NCBI GenBank assembly: GCA_937894465.1
Contig: CALCRE010000299.1
Span: forward strand, 3,611-67,610
DNA: 64,000 nucleotides
Source: an uncultured Clostridia bacterium
GTDB taxonomy: Bacteria; Bacillota; Clostridia; JAAYHZ01
Reading direction: 5' to 3'
Part shown: piece by piece, positions 54,510 to 63,076 of the stretch
Layout of the letters: every line of letters starts with the position of its first letter
How positions within the stretch are numbered: the stretch's first letter is position 1
Made by a program: the position numbers and the translations under genes
Notes under the pieces: model-generated
What the model was told of the DNA's origin: nothing
The model's database searches: none
The model's input: the letters and a program-made list of their open reading frames with translations, nothing else

Positions 54510-54752
54510 TTATTTCGTTTTGAAAAATTTAAATCCTAAGGCAACGCCTACAACAACCAGACATATAGCCGCAACATTTATAGATAAAAAGTTTATGTGG
54601 TATTCATTCGGGCTATAGCTTCCTGCCATTGCAAACTGAAAAGCAACTTTCCCAATTTTTGGCATGACTAAATTGATTATCGTAGTCTGCAGTAATGTAA
54701 TTATCCCTGTGATAACGAATATCCCTGAAAAAGTAAATCCAATTTTATTCAT
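54510..54752 (-). CDS. Small membrane protein, module copy B
   Basis: An 80-residue paralogue of the protein at 49875-50123: MNKIGFTFSGIFVITGIITL at the start, FAMAGSYSPNEYHINFLSIN in the loop and a second membrane helix with a basic end. It is upstream of the ECF sigma gene on the same strand. Confidence 0.8.
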   Translation of the reverse strand: MNKIGFTFSGIFVITGIITLLQTTIINLVMPKIGKVAFQFAMAGSYSPNEYHINFLSINVAAICLVVVGVALGFKFFKTK

Positions 54753-54834
54753 AATTATTTCTTTCCTTTCATAGTTAACCGGTTAGATACTAAAAACGGA
54801 TGATGTATTCGATTTTTCTGCATTTTTTTACGTG

Positions 54835-55488
54835 TTAAATGATTCCTTGAAATGCAAGTATGGACAGGATACAGGAAATAATGATTAATGAGGATACAAG
54901 AATACTCTTGACAAGCACCTTCTTGCTGTTCATGCTTGTTTCCTCAACGATTGGCATTAAGTTTGCGCTGCGGAGCGCTTTTGAGAGCGGTTTGTAGATT
55001 AACATAACAATAGAAGCATTAAGACCACCTTTAAGTAAATTGAACGGTAAAAATACCGGAATTAATAGTTCAACAACCGCTTCTCTTGGATATCCCAAAT
55101 ACATTGGTGTAATCAGGTAATTCCATAAGATCATAACGGTAGTTGTAACAAGCCATCCTGCTATTAGGCCAAGTATTGCCCCTTTATAATTGTGTTTCTT
55201 TTTGTAAATGATTGCAGCAGTACAAGCAAATGAACAGCTTGAAATGATATTCATAAGCAGCCCGATAAACCCGGTTGTGCTTACGGTTAACATCTCTACA
55301 AAAGAAACCAATACGGATATAGTAAAGGCTGTCAACGGTCCAAATAGAAAGCCACCGATTGCGATTATAACGTCTTTAGGGTCATACTTTAAAAACAATA
55401 CAATAGGGATTCGCCCAACTACCATTATCAAATAGGCAACTGCGCTAAGCATTGCAATTACTGTGAGCTTCTTAGTTTGTGTTTGCAT
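54835..55488 (-). CDS. ECF transporter S component, riboflavin-type (RibU-like)
   Basis: About 217 residues, start MQTQTKKLTVIAMLSAVAYL behind GGAGG; a longer frame is rejected. Six membrane helices and the RibU-like stretches YDPKDVIIAIGGFLFGPLTA, VSFVEMLTVSTTGFIGLLMN and FLPFNLLKGGLNASIVML. The S component binds a vitamin and joins the shared EcfAAT module encoded elsewhere. Riboflavin is the likely ligand, but I see no FMN riboswitch upstream, so the ligand is uncertain. Confidence 0.85.
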   Translation of the reverse strand: MQTQTKKLTVIAMLSAVAYLIMVVGRIPIVLFLKYDPKDVIIAIGGFLFGPLTAFTISVLVSFVEMLTVSTTGFIGLLMNIISSCSFACTAAIIYKKKHNYKGAILGLIAGWLVTTTVMILWNYLITPMYLGYPREAVVELLIPVFLPFNLLKGGLNASIVMLIYKPLSKALRSANLMPIVEETSMNSKKVLVKSILVSSLIIISCILSILAFQGII

Positions 55489-55529
55489 TGAAAAATCCTC
55501 CTCAAAAAATTGACAAATGAAAAGTATTA

Positions 55530-56150
55530 TTAAATCCAACAATCAGATCTCCCGGTCTCTAAAACATTTTCAAGTATAACTCCACGGCAGAATGCCCTGT
55601 CCTCAATGATATATGTATTACCCGGCAAATTCTGATATACCATTGAATACCCCCTCGTCATTGTCAAAATATGACGTATCTATCTCAGCCATACCAACTC
55701 ATACTTGTTCCATTGTTATATCTAGCAGATTTCCGCTTGTATCGGAGCATTGGTCAGAAAGAGAAAGAACCATTGATGTGGTATCCTTAGCAATGTCGAG
55801 GAAATAAAATACCGGTTTTATCAACGCTCACACAGTGGGTACATTTTTTACATATGTCATAGATGTCACCTGTTTCTACGTCATAGGCGCTTAACTTGTT
55901 TGTGGAGCTACAGTATACCATCCAACTCCATTTGGTATACCTGTGCCAAATTGTTTTTGTCTCGCAAATCAAAGTACTTTCTACTATGCGTTACGTACTG
56001 ATTGCAACAATATCCGTCAATGAGTTTATGACGCTCAGTACCATCTATCTGATACAGTTATAGTCCGATGTCGCTTTGTAAAGCTTCCAGTCATCTGCTT
56101 CACTGCGGTAAAATACCCAACCCTTCACGTCCCCGGCCATGAGGCGCCCG
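55530..56150 (-). pseudogene. Decayed DUF5050-like repeat protein gene
   Basis: Protein-like stretches in shifting frames: VKGWVFYRSEADDWKLYKAT (about 56070-56130), NKLSAYDVETGDIYDICKKC (55860-55930), then after a shift near 55805 FLDIAKDTTSMVLSLSDQCS, a TGA near 55710, EIDTSYFDNDEGVFNGISEF, and after another shift NTYIIEDRAFCRGVILENVL and the end at 55530. The parent was probably a membrane or secreted repeat protein. The first stretch shares about 36 bases with the fragment near 44.8 kb. Confidence 0.6.
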
Positions 56151-56314
56151 CTGCGATAATGCCTGATAAAGCTATGTTTCTGATGCGGCATTTGTGATCG
56201 GTGTTGTTATAGATGTAATTTTTGTTATACCACAGGCCTAGAACAAAAAAGCAATAACGCCTATCAGTGGAAATATAATAAATTTTTTCATAACGAACTT
56301 CCCGTCATATAATA

Positions 56315-56512
56315 TTAAAAATTTTTTTGGTGCAAGATAAATAAGTACCTAAGAACCCTTGGAAGGATTCTTGTAGAGTTTCTATTCCATTCTTTTTTCT
56401 TAACAGATACTCTTAATTGCTCCTCACTTACTTTTTCAGTCAAACAGTATTCATGTATACTGTCATAAATTGTTCTATCACACTTTTCAAACTCATAAAG
56501 ACTTTTTAGCAT
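56315..56512 (-). CDS. Small protein, module copy B (paralogue of 51019-51315)
   Basis: About 65 residues, start MLKSLYEFEKCDRTIYDSIH behind AAAGGAG. It aligns with the N-terminal half of the 98-residue protein of copy A (YDSIHEYCLTEKVSEEQLRV versus YDSVRKYCGIEKVDEAYLRT), but the membrane-helix half is replaced by an unrelated basic tail, so the gene is probably truncated. Confidence 0.6.
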   Translation of the reverse strand: MLKSLYEFEKCDRTIYDSIHEYCLTEKVSEEQLRVSVKKKEWNRNSTRILPRVLRYLFILHQKNF

Positions 56513-56564
56513 GCTTACTACTCCTTTGCGATTTCTGCGCCCTACGGTTCTCAACTTTTAGGAA

Positions 56565-56930
56565 AACAATGTGGTAAACATATATCCTCCGCCGACGATC
56601 AAAACATTACTGAAGCTATGCGTAAGAACTGGGTGCAGAATGTTTTTGCTTCTTTTGTAAGCAATTTCTTAGATTGTTCCAAGGATGAACACATAAACGA
56701 TTTGAGAATAATCAGCCTCGAAGGTTAATGGTATCAACGACCAATTGACATTTGCAAATGCAAATAATAACGATGCAAGTATAACCTCCAAGGTAGCACT
56801 GCCTTTAATTTCAATGCTTTTCCCAAATGAAGCGGACCAGCAGAATTATTGGCAGTGCTCCGTACATCAAAGCGTTTGTATCGTTACCGTCTCTCAGCTA
56901 CTTCAAGAAAGCATCAAGCACAACCCTTTT
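56565..56930 (-). pseudogene. CPBP-family protease remnant
   Basis: Reads VILASLLFAFANVNWSLIPL, then QIVYVFILGT followed by a stop, EIAYKRSKNILHPVLTHSFS and NVLIVGGGYMF. This is the C-terminal half of a CPBP protease (the usual LLFALAH, GxxxGxxYxxTGSxLxPILxH motifs). The catalytic EExxxR part is in fragments upstream, in which YGALPIILLVRF can be read. Non-functional. Confidence 0.65.
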
Positions 56931-56933
56931 GAC

Positions 56934-57383
56934 CTATTCACCTATAAAGCCTTCCTGCCGGACTTTCCTTAACTCAAAGGTTGTTTCTACAATTATATTA
57001 CTCTTCACTGCCAGCCACACCGGAGAAATGGCTTCTGCCTGCTTTATTACGTTTTCCATATCGGCACCTGTAACATCTTCAGATTCAATGCAAATATGGA
57101 AACGGATTTCTTTCAGCGTAAGTGGGTGTTCAGAGCGAATTCCTTCGGCTGAGGCTGTATAAGATGAAATGCGCTTGCCTAACCTACCTAATAGAAAAAC
57201 TACAGTGGTGCTGACGCATCCGGCAAAGCTTATGAGCAGGATCTCCAAACCGGCAAAACCATGCCCGTTTCCTAGTGGCGGTGCATAATCAAATGGAATT
57301 TCCATACTCGGGTTTGTATGGGAAATGCTTTCAAAATGTACCTTATTATCCGTTCTTTTAACTTTAACAACTAAATTCGACAT
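56934..57383 (-). CDS. OsmC/Ohr-family protein
   Basis: A 149-residue protein with the OsmC fold: NGHGFAGLEILLISFAGCVSTT holds the resolving Cys region, followed by EGIRSEHPLTLKEIRFHICI. The family reduces organic peroxides with two cysteines; only C56 of the first site is obvious and the second Cys of Ohr proteins is not clear. A partial TAACGAACG operator lies upstream, tying it to the TetR gene of this cluster. Confidence 0.85.
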   Translation of the reverse strand: MSNLVVKVKRTDNKVHFESISHTNPSMEIPFDYAPPLGNGHGFAGLEILLISFAGCVSTTVVFLLGRLGKRISSYTASAEGIRSEHPLTLKEIRFHICIESEDVTGADMENVIKQAEAISPVWLAVKSNIIVETTFELRKVRQEGFIGE

Positions 57384-57484
57384 AACGATTCCTCCTTAAA
57401 TTGTTAAATATACCATTAAAGCAACTCGAAGAGCAATGTAAGAGCTTCCTACCATACTTTTCTTGCCGTTCTTATCTATTCTTT

Positions 57485-57497
57485 CGTTCGTTAACGT
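57485..57497 (-). promoter_or_regulatory. Partial TetR operator upstream of the OsmC gene
   Basis: On the minus strand TTAACGAACG, matching most of the TAACGNNCGTTA palindrome seen complete at two other places in this cluster. It overlaps the end of the preceding gene. Confidence 0.4.
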
Positions 57498-57942
57498 TCT
57501 ACCCTGATGTTAATAAGTACTTTGCAGTAATCATCGCCCATTAAAGTACTCTCAACAGTGATTTGTTTGTTATCAATTTTGCTGACTTCTGATAACATAG
57601 CAATCATAGGATCAAGGCACCAGCCATTACAGGGATTCGCTCCACCCATTTTTTTGATAGGGCACAGAGTTTACACGAAGTCGCTATGGCAACATAGCCG
57701 TCCTCTGTTTTTTCCACTGTCCAGTTTGCGCAGCCATAGATTTCTGAAAGTTTATAGAAGACATCTTCAACGCTTTGAATGCCTAATTGATGATTCAAAT
57801 ATGGCGCTGTCTGCGCTTGCCTCTCTTTTCGTCTTTCTACAATTGTCTCCAACACCTTCAGTTTCTGATAGGTGTTAACTGTCTCCGCGACGGATGCCGC
57901 ATATGTGTTTTGCAACATAGTGAGTCTTTTTTCGATTTCCAT
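57491..57942 (-). pseudogene. ATC-hydrolase/DUF6125-like protein, frameshifted in an A7 run
   Basis: The first about 92 codons run MEIEKRLTMLQNTYAASVAE to ATSCKLCALSKK. At a run of seven A's (about 57651-57657) the natural continuation MGGANPCNGWCLDPMIAMLS is found one base out of frame and goes on to DDYCKVLINIRVER and a stop. The in-frame product ends early after VERIPVMAGALIL. Cys pairs in CKLC and NPCNGWCLDP suggest the L-2-amino-thiazoline-4-carboxylate hydrolase-like family. The A-run could be phase-variable or a dead site. Confidence 0.72.
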
Positions 57943-57970
57943 TTTAACTCTCCTTATAAATTATTTATTT

Positions 57971-57982
57971 TAACGTTCGTTA
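57971..57982. promoter_or_regulatory. TetR operator upstream of the ATC-hydrolase-like gene
   Basis: TAACG-TT-CGTTA, a perfect 5-bp inverted repeat, 29 bases before the start codon. Identical to the site before the TetR gene. Confidence 0.75.
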
Positions 57983-58045
57983 GCATTAAGTGAAATATAA
58001 AACGGCGTTTTGTGCCGACTTATATTGATCTATGGTTTTCGCCAA

Positions 58046-58606
58046 TTATCCGCAGTTTTGCAGAACAATTGATATCTCTTCTCTGATCTCATCCTCAGGT
58101 AGATACCGGTTTTTTACGACAATGTTTATGATCATCGTCTCTAGCAAATGCACTAATGTCCTCACTACAACTTTTTCATTATTAACATTTTTCATATAGG
58201 GTTTGAGAATCTTACAGTGCCTTGGCAGTATACTCTTTTCCCACTCATCCATATGGTTCATCAGTTCCTCATCGCCGTCAAACGATAGGTAAACCTTGAC
58301 GCCAAGCCGATATACTTGTTTATCGTAGTTGCTCAAGGAGTTCAAATCGTAAATGAACTTTGTATAAAAATTAATAATATTGTCAATTTTCAATAGTGAT
58401 GCCTGCTTTTCTAAAAGATTAAAATACTCCTTCTTAATAATTTCATCAAACAATTCTTTTTTATTTTTATAATAATAATAGATCATAGGCAAAGAGCAAT
58501 TAACATCTTTAGCGATATTACGAATCGTTGTTCCATGATAACCGTTGGTGTTGAAATGCTCAACAGCCACTTCTTTAATTTGTTCTCGTAAAGCTTTTTC
58601 TATCAT
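58046..58606 (-). CDS. TetR/AcrR-family regulator
   Basis: A 186-residue protein, start MIEKALREQIKEVAVEHFNT. HTH at about 26-48 (TTIRNIAKDVNCSLPMIYYY) and a variable C-terminal domain. Its own upstream region carries the 12-base palindrome TAACGTTCGTTA, which is repeated before the ATC-hydrolase-like gene and in part before the OsmC gene. This is probably a three-gene autoregulated stress regulon. Confidence 0.92.
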   Translation of the reverse strand: MIEKALREQIKEVAVEHFNTNGYHGTTIRNIAKDVNCSLPMIYYYYKNKKELFDEIIKKEYFNLLEKQASLLKIDNIINFYTKFIYDLNSLSNYDKQVYRLGVKVYLSFDGDEELMNHMDEWEKSILPRHCKILKPYMKNVNNEKVVVRTLVHLLETMIINIVVKNRYLPEDEIREEISIVLQNCG

Positions 58607-58623
58607 AAAGCACATCCTTTATT

Positions 58624-58635
58624 TAACGTTCGTTA
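58624..58635. promoter_or_regulatory. TetR operator at the TetR gene
   Basis: TAACG-TT-CGTTA, 18 bases before the start codon, the same sequence as the site at 57971-57982. Confidence 0.8.
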
Positions 58636-59189
58636 TAATAATAGCATGCTAAATTTCGATTGTCAATAGTTTTTATTAAAAAACTGGAGAAAAAATAAAA
58701 TTTGTTATTTGTTACTATTCACAGCTTCTCCCTAAAAAAGCATGCAAAAGGTATACAAAAAGTACACTGTAAAAGAGCCGAAGTAACGCCAACCATCTGC
58801 GACTGGTATGCCGTACTCGCCGACAATTTTGCCATATATCAGTTACTTACACGAATGACGATCTTCTCCTCGATATCACTTAAATAGCGTACATAATAGG
58901 ACAGCGACATTGTATCGTCTTGAAGTCTTTTAAAAAATATTTGCAAAATTGAATGCGCTGTCCTAAAAACGTTTGTTCGGCTTGGCTTCTGCAAGTCTGT
59001 CCAGCATCTGCGCTATTTTGTATTCGTTTATATGCTCAGGTTTTATACCTTCCCCAAATAGATATTCTATATCTATTCCCACATAAAGTTCACTCATTCT
59101 GCTCAATGGAGAACGTTATTTAGCTTTTTCATTATTTTGCTAAGTTTTTGGTATAAAGGTCTTAAGAATTGTCAATAACAAAATTAATA
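58636..59189. other. Gene-poor stretch with a probable transposase fragment
   Basis: Nothing intact. On the minus strand at about 58970-59095 an open run reads MSELYVGIDIEYLFGEGIKP then EHINEYKIAQMLDRLAEAKP before a stop. It resembles the N-terminus of DUF4277/IS1634-type transposases, but the match is weak. Confidence 0.35.
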
Positions 59190-59241
59190 GTGAGAAATAT
59201 TCTCACATACTATTCACATACTAAATTTACATGTGTATAAT
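59190..59241 (+). promoter_or_regulatory. Palindrome and promoter of the third ATPase operon
   Basis: GTGAGAA-ATA-TTCTCAC (59190-59206) is a perfect 7-bp inverted repeat just upstream of TTCACA, 17 bases, TATAAT (59213-59241). A CACATACTA direct repeat lies across the -35 box. This looks like a repressor-controlled promoter. Confidence 0.65.
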
Positions 59242-59261
59242 GGTAGCAGGAGGTGAGAAAT

Positions 59262-60500
59262 ATGCTCATTCAATTCAATTTCAAAAATTATAAATCGTTT
59301 AAAGACCAAGTCAGTCTAGATATGACGGCAACATCTATTCAGGAACACCCATATAATTTGTTGGAGAACACAAAAGGAGAGAAATACTTAAAAGTTGCTG
59401 CAATATATGGTGCTAATGCAAGCGGCAAGTCAAATCTGATTGATGCATTCTACTTTATGAGGTTTTTTGTACTAAATTCCTTAGCTAAGTCGAACGAAGA
59501 CAGTAATATTCCAGTGAAACCATTTCTGTTTGACAAATTCAGTAGAAATGACAAGTCAGAATTTGAAGTATTTTTTACATTTAAAGATAAAGAATACCAA
59601 TACGGATTTACCGTAGATCAAAAAAAAGTTTATGAAGAGTGGCTGTACAAGCGTGATTTCAGAGGGAAGAATAACTACAAGACCTTGTTCGAAAGATCGG
59701 CTGCATCGATAAGGTGCGACAACTCTTTCAAGGAAGCGAAAATATATACCCCGGGTGTAAATGACAAAACACTATTTTTATCATTGCTTTCAACGCTTAA
59801 TATTAGAGAAGCAAAAGATATTTACGATTGGTTTTATAATGCCCTAGTACTTGACTATGGAGATGCATTAATAGAGAGTTATATTTCCAGGTTATTGCCT
59901 GCTGAGAAAATAAACGATGAAGCATACCTAAATGATTTCCAAGAATTTTTAAAAAATATTGATATTAATATCGATGGGATTAGAATAGAGAAGGCTAAAA
60001 AGGCAGCAGACACAAACGAGAAAGAAGTATATAGAGTTTATTCAAGGCACAAAATGCAGGACGGGAGTGAGGTTGAAATCCCCTTCTCAGAAGAATCGGG
60101 TGGCACTCAAAAAATGTTCTGCGTATACTCTTTTTTGATGCGTTGTCTCCAAAACGGGTCGACTTTATTTATAGATGAATTAGACGCTAAATTGCACCCG
60201 TTGTTATTAAGATACATTATAAGCACCTATCATAATCCGAAAATCAATACGAAAGGTGCCCAATTAATTTATTCAGCACATGACAGTTATACTTTGAGTA
60301 GAGAAACATTTAGAAGAGATCAAATTTGGTTCACAGATAAAAATTCTGACGGTGTTTCTACTCTTTATTCACTTGCAGAATACAAACTTGACAATGATAA
60401 GAAGGTTAGAAACGACGCTACTTATTACAAAGATTACTTATCAGGAAGGTATGGGGCTATTCCTGTATTTAGAGAGTTTAGTGTAAGGGAGGATGAATAA
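59262..60500 (+). CDS. RloA-like AAA ATPase (AAA15 family)
   Basis: A 412-residue protein; the start is the ATG after AGGAGGTGAG (MLIQFNFKNYKSFKDQVSLD). Walker A GANASGKSN near residues 50-58, Walker B STLFIDELDAKLHPLLL, and YSAHDS. It is homologous to the ATPase at 3714-5045 but not a recent duplicate. The frame is intact while the RloB partner, whose start overlaps the stop by one base (TAATG), has two frameshifts. Defence role is inferred from the family. Confidence 0.88.
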   Translation: MLIQFNFKNYKSFKDQVSLDMTATSIQEHPYNLLENTKGEKYLKVAAIYGANASGKSNLIDAFYFMRFFVLNSLAKSNEDSNIPVKPFLFDKFSRNDKSEFEVFFTFKDKEYQYGFTVDQKKVYEEWLYKRDFRGKNNYKTLFERSAASIRCDNSFKEAKIYTPGVNDKTLFLSLLSTLNIREAKDIYDWFYNALVLDYGDALIESYISRLLPAEKINDEAYLNDFQEFLKNIDINIDGIRIEKAKKAADTNEKEVYRVYSRHKMQDGSEVEIPFSEESGGTQKMFCVYSFLMRCLQNGSTLFIDELDAKLHPLLLRYIISTYHNPKINTKGAQLIYSAHDSYTLSRETFRRDQIWFTDKNSDGVSTLYSLAEYKLDNDKKVRNDATYYKDYLSGRYGAIPVFREFSVREDE

Positions 60501-61186
60501 TGGGTTCAGATGATCTTTTCAAAAAAAGAAAAGGGCAAAAGAAAGCTAGAAGAGAGAGGACTAAGCTTCAAGCACCTAATCGTTATTTAATTGTCTGCGA
60601 AGGCGGAGAAACTGAACCAAATTATCTTGAAGGAATAAAACGAAAAATAAAAAATGTATATCGAGATAGAATCGATATAAAAAACATGATAGACATTGAC
60701 ATACAAGGGACGGTCGAAACACCGAAGATTTGGTAAACTACGCTATTAAAATAAATGCCTTAGCGGCAAATCGCTACGGTAATGTATGGGTTGTTTTTGA
60801 TAAAGATGATTTTAGTGACGATCAATTCAACAATGCCATATCCCTAGCTGAACGAAACGGAATTCATACAGCATGGTCCAATGAATCCATAGAACTATGG
60901 TTCTTACTTCATTTTAATTACCTTAGTTGGAGCTATACATAGAAATGATTATTATCAGAAATTAGATAAAATATTTGAAACAAGAAACATTAACGGGGGT
61001 AAATATGAAAAAAATATAGAAAACATATTTGATATTTTATCAACTGGTGAAGGTTTGTCCTTAGCAATTAAAAACAGTAAAAAGCTAAGAGGAACCTATG
61101 CATGCAATTTGCCACCGTCAAAAATGAACCCATGTACAACAGTGGATATGTTGGTGGAGGAATTACTGGAATATTTAGACGGATGA
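60500..61186 (+). pseudogene. RloB-like partner with two frameshifts
   Basis: Starts MGSDDLFKKRKGQKKARRER with RYLIVCEGGETEPNYLEGIK, the RloB/TOPRIM motif. A base appears lost near 60712: the continuation GRNTEDLVNYAIKINALAAN is one frame over, and then runs through VWVVFDKDDFSDDQFNNAI and SNESIELWFLLHFNYL. A second shift near 60924 leads to HRNDYYQKLDKIFETRN and the C-terminal NPCTTVDMLVEELLEYLDG. The rebuilt order and length (about 228 codons) match RloB. As it stands only short peptides are made. Confidence 0.87.
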
Positions 61187-61260
61187 ATAACGTGAACCAT
61201 CGGTAGAAAACATTTTTGATTTACGTAAATACTGCATTAATTCAAGAGAGAAAATAAAAT

Positions 61261-61301
61261 AGCCGTTAACAGTCTCAAAAATCTTGTTCTTGTTAACGGC
61301 T
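61261..61301 (-). terminator. Intrinsic terminator of the hcp gene
   Basis: An 11-bp perfect stem AGCCGTTAACA / TGTTAACGGCT with a 19-base loop; on the minus strand it is followed by ATTTTATTTTC. It lies 73 bases past the end of hcp. Confidence 0.8.
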
Positions 61302-61373
61302 TTGATACCCTTATATCATTGTTATCTATATATCTGTAATAATTTTATTAATTGCTTCACCGATCAATTCGTC

Positions 61374-63014
61374 TTATGCCATGAACTGTGCCAAGTCATC
61401 CTCAGGGTCGGAGATGGTGTTGATGCCGAAGACGTCTACTAGAACTTTGGCTACATCCGGAGATAAGAATGCCGGTAATGTAGGTCCAAGCTTAATGTTC
61501 TTGACACCTAAATACAATAATGCAAGAAGAACGATAACGGCTTTTTGTTCATACCAAGCAATGTTGTAAGCGATGGGTAAATCATTGACATCGTTAACTC
61601 CAAAGATTTCCTTCAGCTTTAAAGCAATTAAGGCCAAGGAGTATGAGTCATTACATTGCCCTGCATCCAATACGCGAGGAATGCCTCCGATGTCTCCCAT
61701 ATCCAACTTGTTGTAACGATACTTTGCACAACCTGCCGTTAATATAACGGTGTCTTTTGGTAGCTTCTCAGCAAATTCAGTATAGTAGTCTCTGGACTTC
61801 ATTCTTCCGTCGCATCCTGCCATGACAAAGAATTTCTTTATGGCACCGGATTTAACCGCTTCCACCACTGTATCCGCTAGGGCAAATACCTGTTCATGAG
61901 CAAACCCACCTACAATGGATCCTGTTTCAATTTCTTCAGGCGGCGCCAATCTTTTTGCATGCTCAATCACATCCGAAAAGTTTTTGTTGCCGTTTAAATC
62001 CGCTTCAATCCGCTTGCATCCGGGATAACCTGTTACACCGGTGGTGTAAATACGATCCACATGGTCGGCTTTCGGCGGTACCAAACAATTTGTGGTAAAC
62101 ACAACAGGACCGTTGAATGATTCAAATTCTTCTTTTTGTTTCCACCAAGCATTTCCGTAGTTTCCAGCAAAGTTCTTATACTTTTTAAATGCAGGATAAT
62201 AGTGGGCAGGAAGCATTTCACCGTGCGTATATACATCCACTCCGGTTCCTTGGGTTTGTTCCAATAATTGCTCCAAATCTCTTAAGTCATGTCCGGTGAT
62301 CAAAATAGCCGGATTACTTCTTACGCCGATATCCACCTTTGTTATTTCAGGATTACCGTATGTGCTTGTGTTGGCTTCATCCAATAAAGCCATGACATCC
62401 ACTCCATATTTCCCTGTTTCCAGCGTCAAAGCAATTAATTGATCCGTAGTTAAAGTATCGTCCAATGTATCAGCCAAAGCCTTGATAATGAATGAATATA
62501 GATCAGCGCTTTCTTTTCCTAAATTGAGCGCATGTTCCGCATAGGCGGCCATACCCTTTAATCCGTATGTCACCAATTCTCTTAAAGAGCGGACATTAAC
62601 GTCCTCTGTGGCCAATATTCCTACAGTTTCTGCTTTGGCCTCAAATTCTTCTTTGGTACTGCCTGTCCAATTGGCAGCATCATGTATATGATCAAAGTTA
62701 ATCCCTTTGCCCTTTAGTTCCTTCTTTATATCTTCCCTTAATACCAAACCTTCTTTGATGGTTTCTATAATGGCGTCTTCATCAAAGTTTGCATTGGTAA
62801 TGGTGGTAAATAAGCCTTTTACAATATATCTTTCCACATCTATAAAGTGAAGACCTGCTTTAGCGCCTTCTAGTAATACCAAACTTAACCCTTTCAATGT
62901 GTAAATTAACAAGTCTTGAATATTAGCCGTCTCCGCCGTTTTGCCGCACACTCCCCTTGCGGTGCATCCTGTCCCCTTCGCCGCTTCTTGACATTGATAA
63001 CAAAACATACTCAT
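61374..63014 (-). CDS. hcp: Hydroxylamine reductase / hybrid-cluster protein Hcp
   Basis: A 546-residue enzyme, start MSMFCYQCQEAAKGTGCTAR behind GGAGGTC. The N-terminal C5-x2-C8-x8-C17-x5-C23 motif binds a 4Fe-4S cluster; hybrid-cluster ligands appear in TGHDLRDLEQLLEQT, NCLVPP, TGYPGCKRI, GCAKYRYNK and LDAGQCND. The family reduces hydroxylamine or nitric oxide under nitrosative stress. A GTAAC-N4-GTTAC site upstream indicates HcpR control. Confidence 0.96.
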   Translation of the reverse strand: MSMFCYQCQEAAKGTGCTARGVCGKTAETANIQDLLIYTLKGLSLVLLEGAKAGLHFIDVERYIVKGLFTTITNANFDEDAIIETIKEGLVLREDIKKELKGKGINFDHIHDAANWTGSTKEEFEAKAETVGILATEDVNVRSLRELVTYGLKGMAAYAEHALNLGKESADLYSFIIKALADTLDDTLTTDQLIALTLETGKYGVDVMALLDEANTSTYGNPEITKVDIGVRSNPAILITGHDLRDLEQLLEQTQGTGVDVYTHGEMLPAHYYPAFKKYKNFAGNYGNAWWKQKEEFESFNGPVVFTTNCLVPPKADHVDRIYTTGVTGYPGCKRIEADLNGNKNFSDVIEHAKRLAPPEEIETGSIVGGFAHEQVFALADTVVEAVKSGAIKKFFVMAGCDGRMKSRDYYTEFAEKLPKDTVILTAGCAKYRYNKLDMGDIGGIPRVLDAGQCNDSYSLALIALKLKEIFGVNDVNDLPIAYNIAWYEQKAVIVLLALLYLGVKNIKLGPTLPAFLSPDVAKVLVDVFGINTISDPEDDLAQFMA

Positions 63015-63076
63015 ATTTGACCTCCGTCTCTTTTCAAAATTCACCCCATTATACCATTCCACATTCTTCTCTTGAT

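Noticed and set aside
55489..55620. FMN riboswitch upstream of the RibU-like gene
   Set aside because: The conserved AGGGCRGGGT and related helices are not present; the sequence is instead the end of a decayed gene.
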